64,000 bases of DNA from Chryseobacterium piscicola (lineage in GTDB: Bacteria > Bacteroidota > Bacteroidia > Flavobacteriales > Weeksellaceae). The notes beneath the pieces are model-generated. The model ran no database searches and had not been told where the DNA came from. It was given only the letters and a program-made list of their open reading frames with translations. Shown here piece after piece: positions 51,391-60,655 of the stretch. How positions within the stretch are numbered: position 1 is the stretch's first letter; every line of letters begins with the position of its first letter. Location of the stretch: the NCBI RefSeq assembly GCF_900156685.1, contig NZ_FTOJ01000005.1:1-64000 (forward strand), in the 5' to 3' direction. A program made the position numbers and the translations under genes.

Positions 51391-53214
51391 CTAATAACCA
51401 TAATCTTGAGTAAGATTATAATTTGAATTGATAACATCTAGAGCGATTGGTAACAATTCTTTTTTATTAGGCTGGAAGTAATGAGCATAGCTTTTTACAG
51501 GATCACCACTAATGTATGGCTGAGTCATTGCGAGCCTCCAATTTACTTTTGTATAACCAGTAGGTGTAGCCACAGACTGATTAGGGCTGTAGAAAACATC
51601 AGCTTTTGCTACTCCTGTTGTTGTAAAGAAATCTATATCTAATACATTTTGCTGAGCCGTTTTTGTTGGAACATAGGTTGGTTTTTTGTAGAAAATATAT
51701 TCAGGAACATTGGCGTAAGCTCCGGTACCATTCATAAATTGAGTAAGTTTAGCTTTTGTTTCATTAATTTTTGTTTCCAATAAATTCCAACGGATAAGAT
51801 CGTATTTTCTTAATCCTTCACCACCAAATTCTAGCTGTCTTTCTTTCACAATATAATCAAAGAAAGCTGCTTTACCAGTTGGGATGGTCCCTACTTGTCC
51901 CAAATTCCCAGCATACGCTCTTTGTCTTACTGCCATAACTGCATTGATAGCATCTTGAGACGGGCCTCCGTGCAATTCGTTATCAGCTTCTGCAAACATT
52001 AATAAAACATCTGAATATCTTAGCATAGGCCAATCGATTCCTAAGTTTTGAGAAGTACCTGTAATGGAAGTCCAAGATTTTCTAAATTTACCGTCATTCC
52101 AGTTGATGGATGTCTGAAGCTCTTCTTGTTTTGTAGTATTTACTCTGAAGATGGCGATATTAACGTCTCTTCTTACATCATATTTTGTAAATTCATAAAA
52201 ATAAACAGGAATTGCATTAATTCCACCTGAAGATTTCCAGTCTGTATCATCATGTCTCAAACCGTTGTAATATCCAATTTTACTATCTGTTCTTGAATTA
52301 CCTCCGAAAGCTCCGATTGCATAGATTACTTCATTGGTTGCGTCCTGAGAATTGGTATGTAAAGATCTGAATAAGCCTTCATAATTTGGGTTAAGCTGAT
52401 GTTGAGCAGAATTGATAATATCTTTACATTCGTCATAAGCAATCTGATAATATTTCTGAGGATTAGAACCCTGCATCATCTGCTGAGGATTTCTTCTTAA
52501 TGAATATCCTGCTCTTGCTAAAGCAATTCTGGCTCTCAAACCTTTAACGGCTCCTTTAGAAATTCTTTGTGCTGTGGTACCTCCTTCAGATCTCCAAGGA
52601 ACAAGATTTTCTGCTTTAAGCAAATCTTCAAGAATTTTATCATAAATAACATCTCTATCTGTTTTCTGAAGATATACAGAAGGTAAATCAGCCGATGGTA
52701 CATCTTGAAAAGGAACATCACCCCAGTTTTTAATAAGATCGTAATAAAATTGCGCACGTAGTGTTAAAGCTTCTCCTAAATATCTATTCATTAATACTTT
52801 ATCACCTGCTGAACCTGAAGCCATTACAGGCGAGAGTGGAATGTTTTTAATAACAAGATTTGCTCTTTCAATTCCTGCATAAGTATCTAAGAAAGGTCTT
52901 AAAAGTTCGGTATTCGTAGGAATTGCACCAAAACAGCTGATTCCTCTTCTGTCATTGGCATTATAATCACCCGAAGTCCTTAAATCGTCTCCTGATTGGG
53001 TAAGAATTAAGTTCATTCTTTGACCATAGGTGTTATCACCCATTGTACTGTTATACACTCCAACTAATGCAGAAAATGTATCTGCGGCAGAATCAAACTG
53101 TTGTTTTTCGGCTGTATTAGATAAGCTTTCTACTTCCAGATAATCATCACAAGAGTTTAAAAGTAAAACCCCAGTTAAAGAAAATAAGAGCTTTAGAAAT
53201 TTATATTTTTTCAT
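51391..53214 (-). CDS. SusD-like surface glycan-binding lipoprotein
   Basis: The protein has 607 residues. The lipobox is LLLNSCDDYL, giving an outer-membrane surface lipoprotein. SusD family features include the TPR-rich helical body (NRYLGEALTLRAQFYYDLIKNWGDVPF), SADLPSVYLQKTDRDVIYDKIL, KGLRARIALARAGYSL and a C-terminal RQLEFGGEGLRKYDLIRWN with the NYNLTQDYGY end. It caps the SusC channel and binds oligosaccharides before import. Its start is 12 bases after the susC stop, a normal pairing. Confidence 0.95.
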   Translation of the reverse strand: MKKYKFLKLLFSLTGVLLLNSCDDYLEVESLSNTAEKQQFDSAADTFSALVGVYNSTMGDNTYGQRMNLILTQSGDDLRTSGDYNANDRRGISCFGAIPTNTELLRPFLDTYAGIERANLVIKNIPLSPVMASGSAGDKVLMNRYLGEALTLRAQFYYDLIKNWGDVPFQDVPSADLPSVYLQKTDRDVIYDKILEDLLKAENLVPWRSEGGTTAQRISKGAVKGLRARIALARAGYSLRRNPQQMMQGSNPQKYYQIAYDECKDIINSAQHQLNPNYEGLFRSLHTNSQDATNEVIYAIGAFGGNSRTDSKIGYYNGLRHDDTDWKSSGGINAIPVYFYEFTKYDVRRDVNIAIFRVNTTKQEELQTSINWNDGKFRKSWTSITGTSQNLGIDWPMLRYSDVLLMFAEADNELHGGPSQDAINAVMAVRQRAYAGNLGQVGTIPTGKAAFFDYIVKERQLEFGGEGLRKYDLIRWNLLETKINETKAKLTQFMNGTGAYANVPEYIFYKKPTYVPTKTAQQNVLDIDFFTTTGVAKADVFYSPNQSVATPTGYTKVNWRLAMTQPYISGDPVKSYAHYFQPNKKELLPIALDVINSNYNLTQDYGY

Positions 53215-53225
53215 AATATTAGGTT

Positions 53226-56200
53226 TTAAAAAGTGATATCAACTCCGGATAATATAAATCTGCTTCTTGGGTAAGCGGCATAATCTACACCAGGTGTTAA
53301 AGGATTTCTTCGGGTATTAGCTTCGGGATCATATCCAGAATATCCGGTTACTGTAAACACGTTATTCATGGTAAAATACAGTCTGAAGTTTGAAAGGCCT
53401 ATTTGTTTTACGAAATCTTTTCCGAGAGAATAACCTACTGTTACGTTGTTTAATCTCAGGAAAGAACCGTCTTCAATACCGTATGAATGTAAGAAATATG
53501 CTCCAGCTGGAGGAGTCCATCCTGTAGTATTGGCATTTAACGCAGCTAATTCTGTAGGATCATTTACTTTTTGGCCGGCATCGTTAAACCATCTCCATCT
53601 GTCGGCCACTTCTGCAAGCATATTGTTGTCTCTGTACAAATATTGTGTAGAGTATTCAAGTTTATTAGCATTATACACCTTATTGCCCACAGAGAAGTTG
53701 AATAGTAAGCTCATATCCCAGTTTTTGTAACGGAATGTCTGGCTGAAACCTCCATAGAATTTAGGTTGAGCATTACCTAAGTCCGTCATGTCTTTATTGT
53801 CGATAACTCCGTCTTCATTCAAATCCTGAAGTTTAAGATCTCCTGGCTGAACAGGTTTTGCTCCATTGGCTGCAGATGCAGAACTCGCAATACCTGATTT
53901 TAACGTATATACTTGTGTTGTTGCATTATAATCGAACTCACTTATTTCATATCTTCCTGCGGTAACATAGCCCCAATAAGTACCTACTGGTTTGCCAACT
54001 TGTACCAAGAAATCATTCAAGTTATTCTGCCAACCTGAAGGAAATAAGTAAAAATTTGCACTTGCAGATGCACTGTTTCCTAAACTTTTTATTGTATTTC
54101 TGTTTGAAGAGATATTGGCATCTATTTTCCAAGTAAAATTTTCTTTGTTTACTATTGTGCTTCCTAAAGTTAATTCAACTCCTTTGTTTTCTGTGCTTCC
54201 AGAGTTTTGGTATTGAAATTCATATCCTGTGGTTTGAGGAATTTTAGCTAGAAGTAATAAATCTTTAGTATCTGTTTTATAAAGATCAAATGTACCGTAT
54301 ACTTTTCCTTTAAACAATCCGAAATCTAAACCAAGATTCGTAGAAGCAGCAGATTCCCATTTTACATTTTTGTTGGCTAAGATATTGCCGGTAGTTGCCC
54401 CAGGAGTTACGTTAGTTCCAAATGCATAACCATAATCAGATGACGTAGTGAAAAATGTATCATATAAAAACGCACCGATTCTATTGTTACCGGATAAACC
54501 GTATCCTGCACGAAGTTTTAATTCACTTACAACTTTACTGTCTTTCAGAAAATTTTCTTCGTTAATCTTCCAAGCAACTGATGCTGCGGGGAAATAACCC
54601 CATTGATTTCCTTTTCCAAATACACTAGATCCATCAGCTCTCATAGAAGCAGTAAGGATGTATTTATTCTTGAAAATATAATTCGCTCTACCAAAAAACG
54701 AAGCCAATCGATCCGGTGCCCTTCCTGCTTTTGGAGCATCCTGCACCAATCCTGAAGGTGGCGAAGCAGATTGAATATTGGCAAAGGCTTCTTGTGCGCT
54801 TATAGATTTTGGAAACCATTTAATATTCATTGTAAGTGACTCACCATCTGTCTTAACGATTTCTTGGCCTGCCAATAAATCTAATTTATGATTTCCTAGC
54901 GTTTTTCTGAAGTTTAAAGTATTGGTATTGGTAATTCTTCTTGTTTGAGCTTTACTTAAAAATACAACGGGTTGATCATTGTTTTGTCTAGCAAGTGAAG
55001 TTACAGTACCAGAAAATTGATTAACTATTTCATCTCTCTGTACATACCCAATTACACTACGGAAAGTTAAGTTTTTAGTTATTTTGTAGTCTAAGCTTCC
55101 ATTCAACATCAAATCATTTCTGCCATTTTCTTTAATTTCGTTATTGGCTAGTATAACAGGATTCACAAGGTTGGTTTGATCGGCAAATAAAGGGTCAAAT
55201 TCATCCACATTTACTGTAGAACCTCCTTCAAATGGTTGATATCTTACCGCATTTCTTAGTCGGTTGGTACTTTGCGATCCTGTAGAAGATGTTCCTGCTC
55301 CAAATATGGTTTGTCTGCTGTATCTGGTATTAAAACTTAAACTTAATTTCTTTGAAATATCATAATCATATTTAAAATTAGCCATATTTCTCTTGAAACC
55401 AGACCCGATCATAATACCGTCTTCTTCTACATTATTTAAAGTTAACGAGAATGCAGAGTTTTCGGAACCGCCAGTTACAGAGATATTGTGAGTGGCATTA
55501 AAAGCCTCACGACCAAAAACTTCGTCTTGCCAGTCTTTTTTCTTTACATCTTTATATTTGCTTAGCTGATCATAGGTTCCATATCTGTTTTTAAAGATTT
55601 CTGCGTCAGTAGCAATACCCGCTTTATTGTACAATTCGTACTGATAAAGAACGTATTGATAAGGATCTAATACATCAATCGTATTTTGAATTTTTCTTAC
55701 TCCCAAAAACCCATTATAATTGATTGTTGTTTTTGCTTTTTTACGACCTCCTTTTGTTGTAATCAAAACTACACCATTTGCACCTCTAGCACCATAAATA
55801 TTGGTAGATGATGCATCTTTTAGTACTTCGATAGATTCAATTTCTTTTGGGGATAAAATTGTAAGTGCATTATCCATCTGTACACCATCTACAATGTAAA
55901 GTGGGGCATTACTTCCTGTAATAGAATTCCCTCCTCGTATTACGATGTCTACCTCAGCTCCAGGAGAGCCCTCACTTAGTGCAACCTTTACACCTGCCAT
56001 TCTTCCCTGGATTGCTTCAGCAGCATTGGTTGATGGCATGTCTTTTATTGCTTCAGCTTTTACGGAAGATACAGAGTTAGTAACATCTTTTTTAGAAACT
56101 TTAGTATATCCTACCAAGACAACCTCATCGATATTTCTTTCTTTGTCTTTTTCTTGTGCCATAGCAAGTACCGGCAAAAGAAAAGCGGAAATATATAACC

Positions 56201-56228
56201 ACTTAATCTGTTGAACTTTTTTATTCAT
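53226..56228 (-). CDS. SusC-like TonB-dependent oligosaccharide importer
   Basis: The protein has 1,000 residues: signal peptide (LYISAFLLPVLAMAQ), TonB-box-like DEVVLVGYTKVSKKDVTNSV, plug domain (AAEAIQGRMAGVKVALSEGS, IRGGNSITGSNAPLYIVDGV, IESIEVLKDASSTNIYGARG, GVVLITTKGG) and a large barrel ending GVDITF. The typical N-terminal ~90-residue carboxypeptidase-regulatory domain of many SusC proteins is missing. Paired with SusD in the outer membrane, it imports pectin-derived oligogalacturonides or rhamnogalacturonides (inferred from the enzymes around it). First gene of the minus-strand block; a LacI-type operator lies 121 bases upstream of its start. Confidence 0.94.
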   Translation of the reverse strand: MNKKVQQIKWLYISAFLLPVLAMAQEKDKERNIDEVVLVGYTKVSKKDVTNSVSSVKAEAIKDMPSTNAAEAIQGRMAGVKVALSEGSPGAEVDIVIRGGNSITGSNAPLYIVDGVQMDNALTILSPKEIESIEVLKDASSTNIYGARGANGVVLITTKGGRKKAKTTINYNGFLGVRKIQNTIDVLDPYQYVLYQYELYNKAGIATDAEIFKNRYGTYDQLSKYKDVKKKDWQDEVFGREAFNATHNISVTGGSENSAFSLTLNNVEEDGIMIGSGFKRNMANFKYDYDISKKLSLSFNTRYSRQTIFGAGTSSTGSQSTNRLRNAVRYQPFEGGSTVNVDEFDPLFADQTNLVNPVILANNEIKENGRNDLMLNGSLDYKITKNLTFRSVIGYVQRDEIVNQFSGTVTSLARQNNDQPVVFLSKAQTRRITNTNTLNFRKTLGNHKLDLLAGQEIVKTDGESLTMNIKWFPKSISAQEAFANIQSASPPSGLVQDAPKAGRAPDRLASFFGRANYIFKNKYILTASMRADGSSVFGKGNQWGYFPAASVAWKINEENFLKDSKVVSELKLRAGYGLSGNNRIGAFLYDTFFTTSSDYGYAFGTNVTPGATTGNILANKNVKWESAASTNLGLDFGLFKGKVYGTFDLYKTDTKDLLLLAKIPQTTGYEFQYQNSGSTENKGVELTLGSTIVNKENFTWKIDANISSNRNTIKSLGNSASASANFYLFPSGWQNNLNDFLVQVGKPVGTYWGYVTAGRYEISEFDYNATTQVYTLKSGIASSASAANGAKPVQPGDLKLQDLNEDGVIDNKDMTDLGNAQPKFYGGFSQTFRYKNWDMSLLFNFSVGNKVYNANKLEYSTQYLYRDNNMLAEVADRWRWFNDAGQKVNDPTELAALNANTTGWTPPAGAYFLHSYGIEDGSFLRLNNVTVGYSLGKDFVKQIGLSNFRLYFTMNNVFTVTGYSGYDPEANTRRNPLTPGVDYAAYPRSRFILSGVDITF

Positions 56229-56348
56229 TATATATCCTTAATTTAATTACTGTTTTCTTTCCTTATCGTGTTTATTTTTAGAAAAAAGGCAAGTATTTAT
56301 ATCGTTCAGTGGTAAGCATTTCAAAAAAAAAATTCACTAAATCCAGTG

Positions 56349-56362
56349 TGCAATCGATTGCG
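56349..56362. promoter_or_regulatory. Candidate LacI-family operator, susC side
   Basis: TGCAATCGATTGCG contains the 12-base perfect palindrome GCAATCGATTGC (56350-56361). It is near-identical to the site at 57226-57239 on the other side of this divergent region. LacI-family operators are typically odd-centred or even palindromes with a CG centre, as here. Confidence 0.65.
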
Positions 56363-56770
56363 TAAATTTACATAAGATGAAATTACTGGCTCCTAAACTA
56401 ATATTATTTTCTAATACGCAAAAGAAAAATTATTATTTTTTCATTAAATTAAATATTTACTTATATTAATTTCAAAAAATAGTATTGTGTTGATTCTTAT
56501 AAATTGTTGAAAATTAAATTTTTATCTTTTTATTTATATGATTTTTAAAATAGTAGATTTATCGACATAATTTTAGTGTTTAACTATTGTTTTGAACATT
56601 TTTTTATTAATTTAACTATGTAGGACACTCTTGAAAATTCCCAAAATGTGCCCCTAAGATTAATTTTTTCCAATTTTAATGATTTTTGTCACGTTTTTGT
56701 CTTGTCTGAGGCTTGATAATAGTTTATCAGATTGTCCGCAATCTGTCATCATTCAAAATCCTTTGAATTC

Positions 56771-56925
56771 TTTGCTAAGTTTATGCATTAATCAATAATT
56801 TTAAAAATTTTAATAGAATCGGTGAATTCTCATTTGAGAGCCTTATAAACGGGTAATAATTAAATAAAACGTTGTGAACTTTGTGCTAAAAAATGGCATT
56901 ATGATTAAAAACAGACAATCAAAAT
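56771..56925 (+). repeat. Degenerate copy of the dispersed intergenic element (family B)
   Basis: Begins TTTGCTAAGTTTATGC (as at 2933), then diverges and resumes with GTTGTGAACTTTGTGCTAAA and a tail (56897-56925) matching 3012-3040. A CAGATTG-tccg-CAATCTG hairpin (56728-56745) lies just before. The rest of the gap 56229-57288 is AT-rich, with the two operators and the kduI promoter as the only recognised items. Confidence 0.5.
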
Positions 56926-57151
56926 AGTTTATAATTACAAACAAGCCTTTGTATTAAAATTATCAGTAAAAACTAAGCATTTTCATCACACAGTTTTACA
57001 CTTTTTTTGGGAATGATTGTAGTTCAAATGGATCTTTCTAATACTTTTTAGGGAATAATATATTATTTTCTTCCTTTTAATTTACACATTTAATACCTTT
57101 TTTTTCAATTATTGATTTGATTAATAGGTTGTTATAAGTTTATATTAATTT

Positions 57152-57185
57152 TTTGTTACACAATTAAAATTTAATTTTATATTTA
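57152..57185 (+). promoter_or_regulatory. Probable kduI operon promoter
   Basis: TTTG at 57152-57155, a 22-base spacer, then TATATTTA at 57178-57185 (one mismatch to TAnnTTTG). The LacI-type site at 57226 would lie about 35 bases past the start of transcription, a roadblock position. Confidence 0.45.
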
Positions 57186-57225
57186 GCAACAAGTATTTAT
57201 ATCTTCTAAAAGTAGTGTAATTTTA

Positions 57226-57239
57226 TGCAATCGATTACA
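57226..57239. promoter_or_regulatory. Candidate LacI-family operator, kduI side
   Basis: TGCAATCGATTACA is a near-palindrome (one mismatch pair) sharing the TGCAATCGATT half with 56349-56362. It lies 49 bases before the kduI ATG. Confidence 0.65.
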
Positions 57240-57288
57240 CATGAATATCAAAGGTTCAAAAAAACCATAAAAAATTAAAATCTAGAGT

Positions 57289-58125
57289 ATGACAAAATCA
57301 GAATTTCGATACGCCCATCATCCCGAAGATGTAAAAAAATATACAACTGAAGACTTGAGAAGGGAGTTTTTGATCAATGATTTATTTAATGAAGATCAAA
57401 TCAATGTGGTGTATTCTATGTATGACAGAATGATCGTAGGAGGTGTAATGCCTGTAAAAAGTGCTTTGAAACTAAAACCTACTGATGATTTGAAAGCAGA
57501 AAACTTCTTAGACAGAAGAGAATTGGGAATCATCAACGTTGGTGCTGCCGGAAAGGTAACCGTTGACGGAGAAGTTTTCGAACTTGGAAATAAGGAAGCT
57601 TTGTACATAGGAAAAGGAGCAAAAGATGTTGTTTTTGAAAACGGAAATGAAGGTCAAACTTTATTTTATTTCAATTCTGCTCCTGCGCATCACACTTTCC
57701 CTACAAAGAAAATCACTAAAAATGAAGCCGAAATTGTAGAATTAGGTGAAGCAAAATATGCCAACAGACGTACTATTAACAAATTGATTGTCAACAGCGT
57801 ATTAGAAACCTGCCAACTACAAATGGGAATGACCGAGTTACACGAAGGAAGTGTTTGGAACACCATGCCCTCTCACACGCATACCCGCAGAATGGAAGCT
57901 TATTTTTATTTTGATCTTGAAGAAGGGCAGGCGGTGAGTCACTTTTTGGGACAACCAAACGAAACCCGTCATATCTTTATGAAAAACAATGAAGCAGTCT
58001 TGTCTCCGGAATGGTCTATTCACTCAGGAGTGGGTACTTCCAACTACACATTTATCTGGGGAATGGCAGGAGAGAATATGGATTATGGCGACATGGATGC
58101 TGTGAAAACTAACGAACTAAAGTAA
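57289..58125 (+). CDS. kduI: 5-keto-4-deoxyuronate isomerase
   Basis: KduI isomerises 5-keto-4-deoxyuronate to 2,5-diketo-3-deoxygluconate. The protein has 278 residues, the normal length. It starts SEFRYAHHPEDVKKYTTEDL and ends GDMDAVKTNELK. The zinc site is HTHTRRMEAYFYFDLEEGQA (His-x-His and Glu), with a fourth ligand in EWSIHSGVGTSNYTFIWGMAG. Cytoplasmic. kduD follows 10 bases later; the operon continues with uxaC and, after a repeat-filled gap, kdgK, eda and the transporter. Confidence 0.97.
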   Translation: MTKSEFRYAHHPEDVKKYTTEDLRREFLINDLFNEDQINVVYSMYDRMIVGGVMPVKSALKLKPTDDLKAENFLDRRELGIINVGAAGKVTVDGEVFELGNKEALYIGKGAKDVVFENGNEGQTLFYFNSAPAHHTFPTKKITKNEAEIVELGEAKYANRRTINKLIVNSVLETCQLQMGMTELHEGSVWNTMPSHTHTRRMEAYFYFDLEEGQAVSHFLGQPNETRHIFMKNNEAVLSPEWSIHSGVGTSNYTFIWGMAGENMDYGDMDAVKTNELK

Positions 58126-58135
58126 TTTTTTCTAC

Positions 58136-58918
58136 ATGAATTTATTCGATTTATCCAGAAAAGTAGCCGTTGTTACAGGAGGAACCCACGGATTAGGAAT
58201 GGCAATGGCTGAAGGTCTTGCCTCTGCAGGTGCTGAACTGGCAATCACAAGTACAACTCCCACAAAATTAGACGAAGCCTTAGAATATTATCGCAGTAAA
58301 GGATATAGCGCTACAGGTTATCTTTTTGATGTGACAGATGAACGTGAAGCCGCTCAGAAAGTAGCTTTAATGCTTGCAACTCATGGGAAAATAGATATTT
58401 TGGTCAACAATGCGGGGATCATCAAACGTGTTCCGGCTTTGGAGATGGATGTGGCAGACTTTAGAAAAGTAATCGATGTAGATCTTACCGGTCCTTTCAT
58501 CATGTCTCAATTGGTTGGGAAACACATGATCAAAAGACACTCCGGTAAAATCATTAATATCTGCTCTATGATGAGTGAGCTTGGTCGTGACAATGTAGTG
58601 GCATACGCTTCTGCAAAAGGCGGACTGAAAATGTTGACCAAAAATTTAGCAACAGAATGGGCAAAACACAATATTCAGGTGAACGGTATCGGTCCCGGAT
58701 ATTTTGCAACGACTCAAACAGAACCAATCAGAGTAGACGGGCATCCGTTCAACGATTTCATCATCAGCAGAACTCCGGAAGGAAGATGGGGAAACCCGGA
58801 AGATCTTGCAGGAACGGCTATTTTCTTAGCTTCAGACGCAAGTAGATTTATCAACGGACACATTATTTACGTGGATGGAGGTATTTTGGCGACCATCGGG
58901 AAACCTGCTAATGAATAA
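58136..58918 (+). CDS. kduD: 2-Dehydro-3-deoxy-D-gluconate 5-dehydrogenase (SDR)
   Basis: The protein has 260 residues of the classical SDR fold: nucleotide site VVTGGTHGLGMAMAEGLA, NNAGIIKR, catalytic Ser in NICSMMSELG and AYASAKGGLKML (Tyr-x3-Lys), then GPGYFATTQTEPI and a FINGHIIYVDGGI end. It reduces 2,5-diketo-3-deoxygluconate to KDG. The sequence is also close to gluconate 5-dehydrogenases; the position directly after kduI decides the name. Cytoplasmic; 18 bases to uxaC. Confidence 0.92.
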   Translation: MNLFDLSRKVAVVTGGTHGLGMAMAEGLASAGAELAITSTTPTKLDEALEYYRSKGYSATGYLFDVTDEREAAQKVALMLATHGKIDILVNNAGIIKRVPALEMDVADFRKVIDVDLTGPFIMSQLVGKHMIKRHSGKIINICSMMSELGRDNVVAYASAKGGLKMLTKNLATEWAKHNIQVNGIGPGYFATTQTEPIRVDGHPFNDFIISRTPEGRWGNPEDLAGTAIFLASDASRFINGHIIYVDGGILATIGKPANE

Positions 58919-58936
58919 CACAAGAATTTTACAGAA

Positions 58937-60334
58937 ATGAAATCTTTTATTACAGATAACTTTTTATTACAAAATAAATATGCGGAAGAATTATACTTCA
59001 ATTTCGCAGAAAAACAGCCAATCATCGATTATCACAATCATTTGATTCCTAAAGATATCGCTGAAGATACAGTTTTCGATAATATTTCTAAAGTATGGAT
59101 TGCAGGCGATCATTACAAATGGCGGGCAATGCGTACAATGGGAGTGAACGAAAAATTCATCACGGGCGACGCTTCAGACAAAGAAAAATTCGAGGCTTGG
59201 GCAAAAACGGTTCCTTATACTTTAAGAAATCCTTTGTACCACTGGACGCATTTGGAATTAAAGCGTTATTTCGGAATTGATGAATTATTAAACGAAAAAA
59301 ACGCATCAGATATTTACGACAACATCACGGCACAGCTTCAGACTCCTGAAAAGTCGACAAGAGGTTTGCTGAAATTGATGAATGTAGAATCTTTGTGTAC
59401 AACAGAAGATCCTATTGATGTTTTAAATTATCATCAGGATTTGGCGAAAAGCATTTTCAGCATTAAAGTGAGCACAGCTTTCCGTCCGGATAAAGCGATT
59501 CTTATTGAAAACCACAATTTCGTAGATTATATTTCTAAATTAGGCGAGTCGGCTGGAATTGAAATCAATTCTTACCAGACTTTGTGCGATGCTTTATTAA
59601 AAAGAGTAGAATATTTTCACGAAAACGGATGCAGATTGTGTGACCACGGATTGAACAATATTTCTTTCGAAGAAGCTTCAGAAGCTGAAGTGAGCGCAAT
59701 CTTCAATGATAAAATTTCAGGAAAAGTAATCGCTGAAAAGCAGGTGAATCAGTTTAAAACTGCGATTTTATTATTCTTAGGCGAAACGTATCATACATTC
59801 GGATGGGTTCAGCAGTTCCACTTGGGAGCGTTGAGAAACAACAACGAAAGAATGCACAGAATTTTGGGCCCAGATACAGGGTGGGATTCTATCGGTGACT
59901 TCGTGCAGGCTGAAACTTTGTCTAAATTATTAAACACTTTAGACGGAAAAGATAAATTGACCAAAACAATTCTATATAACCTAAATCCTGCCGACAACGA
60001 AATTTTCGCAACAATGATCGGGAATTTCAATGACGGCAGTATCAAAGGTAAAGTACAGTTCGGTTCTGGATGGTGGTTTTTAGACCAAAAAGATGGAATG
60101 ATCAAGCAGATGAATGCCCTATCAAACATGGGGTTAATCAGCTGTTTCGTAGGAATGTTAACGGATTCCAGGAGCTTCTTATCTTACCCAAGACACGAAT
60201 ATTTCAGAAGAGTATTATGTAATCTTTTTGGTGAAGAAATGAAAAACGGCGAATTGCCGGATGACATGGAATTAATTGGAAAAACAATCTCCGATATCTG
60301 TTATCATAATGCTAAAAATTATTTCGATTTTTAA
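58937..60334 (+). CDS. uxaC: Uronate isomerase
   Basis: UxaC converts galacturonate to tagaturonate (and glucuronate to fructuronate). The protein has 465 residues. Motifs: PIIDYHNHLIPKDIAED (metal-binding His-x-His), HWTHLELKRYFGI, SLCTTEDPIDVL, TAFRPDKAI, CDHGLNNI, LGALRNNNERMHRILGPDTG and GSGWWFLDQKDGMIKQ, all typical of the amidohydrolase-like family. It serves the saturated galacturonate branch; the following UxaB and UxaA steps are not encoded in this window. Confidence 0.96.
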   Translation: MKSFITDNFLLQNKYAEELYFNFAEKQPIIDYHNHLIPKDIAEDTVFDNISKVWIAGDHYKWRAMRTMGVNEKFITGDASDKEKFEAWAKTVPYTLRNPLYHWTHLELKRYFGIDELLNEKNASDIYDNITAQLQTPEKSTRGLLKLMNVESLCTTEDPIDVLNYHQDLAKSIFSIKVSTAFRPDKAILIENHNFVDYISKLGESAGIEINSYQTLCDALLKRVEYFHENGCRLCDHGLNNISFEEASEAEVSAIFNDKISGKVIAEKQVNQFKTAILLFLGETYHTFGWVQQFHLGALRNNNERMHRILGPDTGWDSIGDFVQAETLSKLLNTLDGKDKLTKTILYNLNPADNEIFATMIGNFNDGSIKGKVQFGSGWWFLDQKDGMIKQMNALSNMGLISCFVGMLTDSRSFLSYPRHEYFRRVLCNLFGEEMKNGELPDDMELIGKTISDICYHNAKNYFDF

Positions 60335-60370
60335 ATTTCGAATTAAATAAAATTTGAACCATTAGGGAGA

Positions 60371-60467
60371 ATTAAGGAGTTAAGGTTTTTTAAGCTTAAA
60401 ATCCAAAGATTTTATTAAGCAGATCGCTTAAAGCGAAGATAAACTTAACTATTCTCAACTCCTTAAT
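60371..60467. repeat. Large foldback element (family A, copy 2)
   Basis: ATTAAGGAGTT (60371-60381) pairs perfectly with AACTCCTTAAT (60457-60467). The interior holds AAAATC-caaa-GATTTT and a TCGCTT/AAGCGA stem. Its ends match copy 1 in the word TTAAGGAG...CTCCTTAA. It lies inside the uronate operon between uxaC and kdgK. Confidence 0.7.
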
Positions 60468-60527
60468 AAATCTTAATCGTTTAAATAATAACAATAATTA
60501 GATATCTGCAATTTTTATAAACTTGAA

Positions 60528-60622
60528 AAATCTTTGTGAGCTTGGCTGAGTAGAACGCCTTTGCGAACTTAAAAATATACATCGAGTTTTTAAAAGAAAA
60601 TCTTAGCGCACTTTGCGTTAAA
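60528..60622 (+). repeat. Copy of the dispersed intergenic element (family B)
   Basis: AAATCTTTGTGAG, CTTGGCTGAGTAGAACGCC, TTTGCGAACTTAAAAATA, then AAAATCTTAGCGCACTTTGC with GTTAAA. It aligns end to end with the reverse complement of 33162-33250. It fills most of the rest of the 321-base gap between uxaC and kdgK. Confidence 0.78.
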
Positions 60623-60655
60623 GTAACAACAGATATTAAACAGAGTATTTAAAAT

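Noticed and set aside
56229..57288. Possible hidden gene or small regulator in the 1.06-kb divergent gap
   Set aside because: All frames are broken by frequent stops on both strands; only regulatory words and a repeat copy were found.
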